Source: Erythroxylum novogranatense (Eukaryota; Streptophyta; Magnoliopsida; Malpighiales; Erythroxylaceae). From it: DNA of 64,000 nt. The stretch spans positions 13,891,460 through 13,955,459 of the forward strand of contig CM057233.1 of NCBI GenBank assembly GCA_029891385.1. The letters are read 5' to 3'. A program made the translations under genes and the position numbers. The notes below the pieces were generated by a model. It saw only the letters and a list, made by a program, of their open reading frames with translations, ran no database searches and was not told the DNA's origin. Shown here in pieces: positions 59,346 through 64,000 of the stretch (the stretch's first letter is position 1; every line of letters starts with the position of its first letter).

Positions 59346-61606
59346 TGTTGGACCCCGTTTTCGGAGCCCAACATCGGGCATGAAAGCATGGTACTTGCTG
59401 CGTGAAGCAAAACTTATTAGTCAAACGAATAAGGAAAACCCTCGAAAGCTCAAGGGCCCCATAGTGAACAAACTTGGAACTTGCTTTCATTTATTTGAAA
59501 CAAACACATCCATAATTCATTAATATCCAAAAGATGAGTTTTACAAAGTTTTAATAACATTTCAAACCAAATTATAACTTTTGAGTTCAAGATGCCAAAA
59601 ATACAAAAATACACTTGAACCAATAAAACTTGAAATGTAACTAAAGCCTTGACTTCCAAAAGTGAAACTTGAAAATACATAAATAGAACAAAATGGAGTG
59701 TCTCCATAACTCGTGACTCATTCGGTCTCTTGCTCGTCACCTGAATGGGGGAGGTAAAGGGGTGAGCTATAAAGCTCGTGGGAACATATTTATAATATAG
59801 AAATAAGCAAAAGTATTCAAAAATAACTCATTGTCGTGGTACTTGTTGAAATCATAGCAATTATGCATGTAAGAGTCCTTTTCTTGAAATGCTTGATTTT
59901 TTAAACAATACATGATGCATGAAACATAGTAACAAATCATAAGCACATAACATAGCATAATGGTTTAGGTTAGTCCGGGTTCATGACGTACTACACATTT
60001 CCATCTAAATGGTCCTGTGTAGTCGTAGTTGGAGTCCTTGTGGGGAGCTCCGTGCCACTAGCGGGCAGGCGGGAGAAGCCTTTTCATAGTCAACGTGCAC
60101 TTGACGATTCTTGGGACTACCATAAACCCACATAACATGCATGATTCAGAGTCTTGTAAACTTGATTTCCAAACTGACTCTTGCTTGTAAGCTTGCTTTT
60201 CATACATTTTGAAAAACATGATTTCATGTGCATGTATTTTTTGAAAGGAGAAAACCCCTTTTTGAAACCTTTTTAATCATCATAAATGCAAATCATATAG
60301 TAACATATAATCATTTCACAATAACAAATAATGCAACATTGTTGATGCAATTTAAAGCATTAAATCTTTCTTGATTTGAACAAAATAATGAGTGACTCAT
60401 TTACTCTATTATAGACATGAACCCACCTTGAATTCCTTGCTTATACTTGTTTAGGAATGTCTTTCCTCTTATTCCTCTTGATCCTCTAGCCTCACTTGAT
60501 TTCCTTAATCGAAAACCAAAATCCCAATCAATTTGGTGTTGAAATCAGAAAGTCATACTTTAACAATTCAAACTATAACCAAAACTGAAACAAGAATTTC
60601 ATGCTTAACTTCCATCCAAAATTTAAGATTCTTATAGACTGATCTAAACCTTCATTTCTTCATAAAACTTGTAGCCCTAAGTCTCTAGTTTACAACGCAT
60701 CAAAAATCACTTCAATTGGACTTCTATAGAAAAAGATATGTCAAAAACATCAAAATTCATCTTTGCTGGAAACTGAGGGCTCGCCGCGACGTGTGGCCTG
60801 CTCCTCGTCGCGACGTCCAAGCTCGTCGCGACGTCCTACCTGCTGCTCGTCGCGACGTGCACAATTGTGTGCGTCGCGACGTGCACGCCTTCCATGCGCG
60901 TCGCGGCGTGCTCATGAGCACATCGTGACGTACGGGTCTGGAGAACGTCTCTGAACCTGATTTTTCCAGCATTTACAACCTCAATCCTTCCCATTTTGAC
61001 AATGCAACACACCTAAACTTAAGGTCATGCCTTATACTTCAGTTCTAAACTCATTCGAACATAAAATCATCATCAAAACACAACAAGATCATCAACCCAA
61101 AGAATTAAACCAATATATCCGAAAACCCTAAACCATCGGTTCTAACATTATTCCAAGCAAATCTAGGGTTTAATCCATCTCAAACAAGAAGAAATAAACT
61201 CATACTTACTTGTTGAAGCTTCAATCAGATCGAAAATCCTCTGAACCTAGCTTTCCTCTTTTTCTCTTCTTCTTCCTCTCTTCCTACGACTCCCCCTTCT
61301 TCTTTGTCTCTTCTTTTTTATTTTCCTTTCTTTCTTTTCTTCTTCTAACTCCTTCCATCTAAGCCCTAAATGAAGATACAAGGACTAAAATGCCCTTCCA
61401 TACAAAGCCTTAATCCCTTCATCTAAAGTGAACTTCCTATAATGCCCTCATAGTTTTACCCTTTCCTAACCACTTATTCCATACTAAACTCAAATAATTC
61501 TTAATTTTCCACTAACACTTCCAATTAAATCAAGCTATGCAATAAATCATACAAGCAACACATTTCATGCTTAATAACATCAATAAAAACAATTTGGGGC
61601 CCAACA
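59346..61606 (-). mobile_element. Element F: solo LTR, sister of E, 2.26 kb
   Basis: Minus-strand start TGTTGGGCCCC at 61606 and end ...GGGGTCCAACA at 59346. The perfect target duplication ACAAA is at 59341-59345 and 61607-61611. It is nearly the same length and layout as E. No internal region. Inserted in LTR G. Confidence 0.92.
60779..60935. repeat. CGTCGCGACG word array in LTR F
   Basis: Seven or more CGTCGCGACG-like palindromes with spacers different from those of LTR E (23351-23504). The last word reads CATCGTGACG. It is followed by 'gtctggagaacgtctc' as in E. Confidence 0.9.
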
Positions 61607-63299
61607 ACAAATTACTTAAAAAGTATCATAAAAAGATCACAATTTTTAAAAACCTAACTTTTTCCTCATTTCATTTCACAACAATTGAAGTCTACATTGT
61701 CTTTCAACGTTTTCCATAGATACAACATCAAACTTAATACAAAAGGACTACATAAGAGAGGAAGATATAAGTAATCTATCTAAATTATCCACAGATTCTA
61801 GCTGACTGGCCTTTGAACCATGACTCTTCCTGCCAAAACACAATCTATACGGCTGGTAGAGTCCCTTAGTAGCTTGAGTCGTCTCTCGATCCTGAAAAGA
61901 CAATATTGCAATTTTGGTGAGTTTTGCGAATTCAATGAGATAACCATTATTGATTGTTCACTCAATTCATGCATCACACTATCACACGTAACATAATATT
62001 CACCTCATTGCAAATTCATAATATATCACATCCCACATTCAAAATAGTCATATCGTTCATACAAAACACACTTATCAATTATAATTGCAATGCACGTGAG
62101 ACTCACTTTCATTTATTATTGTCATTATGACCGAGTGCCTTTTTACTAGCTCATATCCATTAGTGGATACCGAGTTGTGTCATATAACGTTCCATATCAC
62201 TTATTGGATATCGGGTACAGTCGCACTCGAGCCCGAGGCTCTAATCACATTCTGAGCTTTAAACTCTTTATCCTGGTGACTCCGGTCATAACTTCCTTTA
62301 TCTCGCATGCATTCATGTAATGAATGTTTGTCATAACATAACCTCGGTCAATCACATGGATGCACATTCACATTTTATACCACATTCATCATCGGACCGT
62401 AATCTGGCATTCAACAAAAGTGCTGAGCACACTTTTACATTCATATGCATATTCACAAATTTGTACATTTGAAGCACTTATTTCGTCATGTTCACATACA
62501 AGGAGCACTCTAATAATTCATTCATATACCAGAATCACCGGACCTTCCTTGTCTAGAATCAACACAATCAAGCCACATCAATGTCATTATTCAAAACATA
62601 TTTTAAAGCAAACAGTTAATTGAGTGAGGCCGTCTAGGTTACTCACAAGTTGTTTCCGGAGCTAGTGCCTGGAAGATCCAACAACTTCTGGAGGTTGACG
62701 TTCTAATTGCTCCTTTATAACGAATAATATACACAATATAACAACTTACACAATTATAAGTATTCAATAATGCACATGTATGGCATGAATTATGTACAAT
62801 GCATGTTCATGACAAATCCTGAGTATTTAACCAACAATTTCTTCATCCGATTTGTAGCCCCATATCTCCAGTTCACTACAAAACAAAAATCATCTCATTT
62901 GGATCAGTAGGGCTCCAGAAATCATCAAAATACCGAAGTATGTTCAATGAAATAACAACAGTTCATATTGCTTAAGAGCACACTCAGTGCACCCGTCCCA
63001 CTATTTACACTCAATCTTTCTCCATTCATCTCATATGTCTATGATTTTTGGTGAAGATGTAGATCAATGTTTTACGAATCCAATGGTTCAAGAATCAAGT
63101 CATTTGGAGGTCTATAGAAGAAGTTATGGCCAAAAGAATCCAACATGTTCATATCTTTACTCGTATTGTACATGTCTTGGCGCAATTGCTATAACTCTCA
63201 CTACAGATGTTGGATTGACTTCGTTTATGACATATTGGAAAAAGAACTTCCAAATATACAACTTTCATGAAGAACTCAAAGGCAAATGCTATCGTTTGA

Positions 63300-63705
63300 C
63301 TTCTGTATCGTCTCACTTTTGCATCATCTCACTTTCCTTTCATCTCATTTCTGTCGTCTCATTTCTATCGTCTCATTTTCTTCCGTCTCATTTTCTTCCG
63401 TCTCATTTCTTCCGTCTCATTTCTATCGTCTCATTTTCTTCCGTCTCATTTTCTTCCGTCTCATTTCTATCGTCTTATTTTCTTTCATCTCATTTCTATT
63501 GTCTCATTTTCTTCCGTCTCATTTCCTCCGTCTCATTTTCTTCCGTCTCATTTCTATAGTCTTATTTTCTTCCGTCTCATTTTTTTCCGTCTCATTTCTT
63601 CCGTCTCATTTTCTTCCGTCTCATTTCTTCCGTCTCATTTCTTTCGTCTCATTTCTTTCGTCTCATTTTCTTGCGTCTCATTTTCTTCCATCTCATTTCT
63701 TCTAT
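63300..63705 (+). repeat. CGTCTCATTTTCTTC word array in LTR G
   Basis: About 28 copies of CGTCTCATTT, with spacers CTTC, CTATC or TTCTTC. It falls after a block about membrane-like 'gaagaactcaaaggcaaatg' and before 'aacgtctccacttataaag'. This is a place comparable to the arrays of LTRs A, B, D, E and F. Unlike them, the word is not palindromic. Confidence 0.9.
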
Positions 63706-64000
63706 AGAACGTCTCCACTTATAAAGATCATAAATTTTTACTCTGATGTCCAAAATTTTCATACTATATACCGTTGGAAAGATAAAAGAAAGATATACAA
63801 CTTTTCAGAAGGCATTTTGGATCAAATCTCTTCATATCAATCCCAAATTTTCCCCTAAAATTTAAAGTCGAATTTTTCCTACACACACCAACGTATTTGA
63901 CCAACTTCATAACTTCATGAAATTTTGAGACTTTTATAAACAAAAATGAAATTTCATATCTTTATACAAAATGTATCCATATGTCCCTAGTTTAATTCAA

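Larger units (their letters stand above)
59222..64000 (-). mobile_element. Element G: long LTR of the C/O type, interrupted by F and running out of the window
   Basis: The plus strand starts TGTAGCGCCCCC at 59222 (compare TGTAACACCCC in C). It is broken at 59345 by LTR F and resumes at 61607. Landmarks shared with C on the same strand are 'ggtgagttttgcgaattcaatgag' near 61915, 'ggttcactcaa'-like at 61958 and 'aggttactcac' near 62636. The end lies beyond 64000, so solo or full element cannot be decided. ORFs at 62987-63559 and 63286-63858 are repeat translations. Possible left target copy: GCACG. Confidence 0.75.

Noticed and set aside
62987..63858. Two overlapping 190-codon open frames on the plus strand
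   Set aside because: They are translations of the CGTCTCATTT array (Ser/Phe/Leu repeats) in LTR G. The repeat keeps three frames open, and no domain or start context supports a protein.

Overview
This is a piece of a plant nuclear genome, most likely a eudicot. It is a deep pile of nested LTR retrotransposons, plus one intact low-copy host gene at 54971-58266. The plant assignment rests on the repeat families (Tekay/Del-like, Athila/Tat-like, Sirevirus-like and Tork-like elements, all using initiator-Met or Tat-type primer sites) and on the plant-specific architecture of the host gene: membrane anchor, acyl-CoA-binding domain and ankyrin repeats. No rRNA, tRNA or CRISPR locus was seen.

Left third (1-24400). 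A degraded minus-strand Tekay-like Ty3/gypsy element (A) enters from the left edge with its integrase, RNase H, RT, protease and gag. Its 5' LTR is split by a plus-strand solo LTR of the same family (B; TSD TAGCT). B is split by a complete but non-coding LTR element (C; TSD CTTAT). A itself sits in an older minus-strand Athila/Tat-like element (N). Pieces of N's gag reappear at 18935-19606 and 21546-21831 around an LTR fragment (K1), and its leader holds another solo LTR (E; TSD TTATC).

Middle (24400-40865). N's primer-site/LTR region is split by solo LTR O. A plus-strand Tat-like element (L) follows, and a complete 9.7-kb Sirevirus-like copia element (H; TSD TGGGA) is inserted in it. H has two LTRs, PBS, PPT, gag, pol and a long third ORF.

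Right third (40866-64000). A second K LTR (K2) with PBS and leader is followed by a 5'-truncated Tork-like copia (M1). M1's RNase H region is split by a 3.9-kb solo LTR (D; TSD GGAGG). Next come low-complexity unassigned DNA, a second truncated Tork-like copia (M2) with its 3' LTR, and the six-exon minus-strand acyl-CoA-binding protein gene. The end is a LINE DUF4283 fragment interrupted by a long LTR (G, leaving the window), itself interrupted by solo LTR F (TSD ACAAA).

The most interesting signals are these. (1) Unrelated arrays of short, often perfectly palindromic words occupy a comparable place in the LTRs of different copies. (2) The LTR end plus primer-binding site is tandemly multiplied inside the LTRs of A and B. 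(3) LTR-LTR differences in C and H recur at CAG/CTG sites, which suggests either methylation-linked consensus error or an unusual mutation pattern. (4) H has a long third ORF with an internal tandem peptide repeat. Element letters (A-O, K1/K2, M1/M2) are local labels only.
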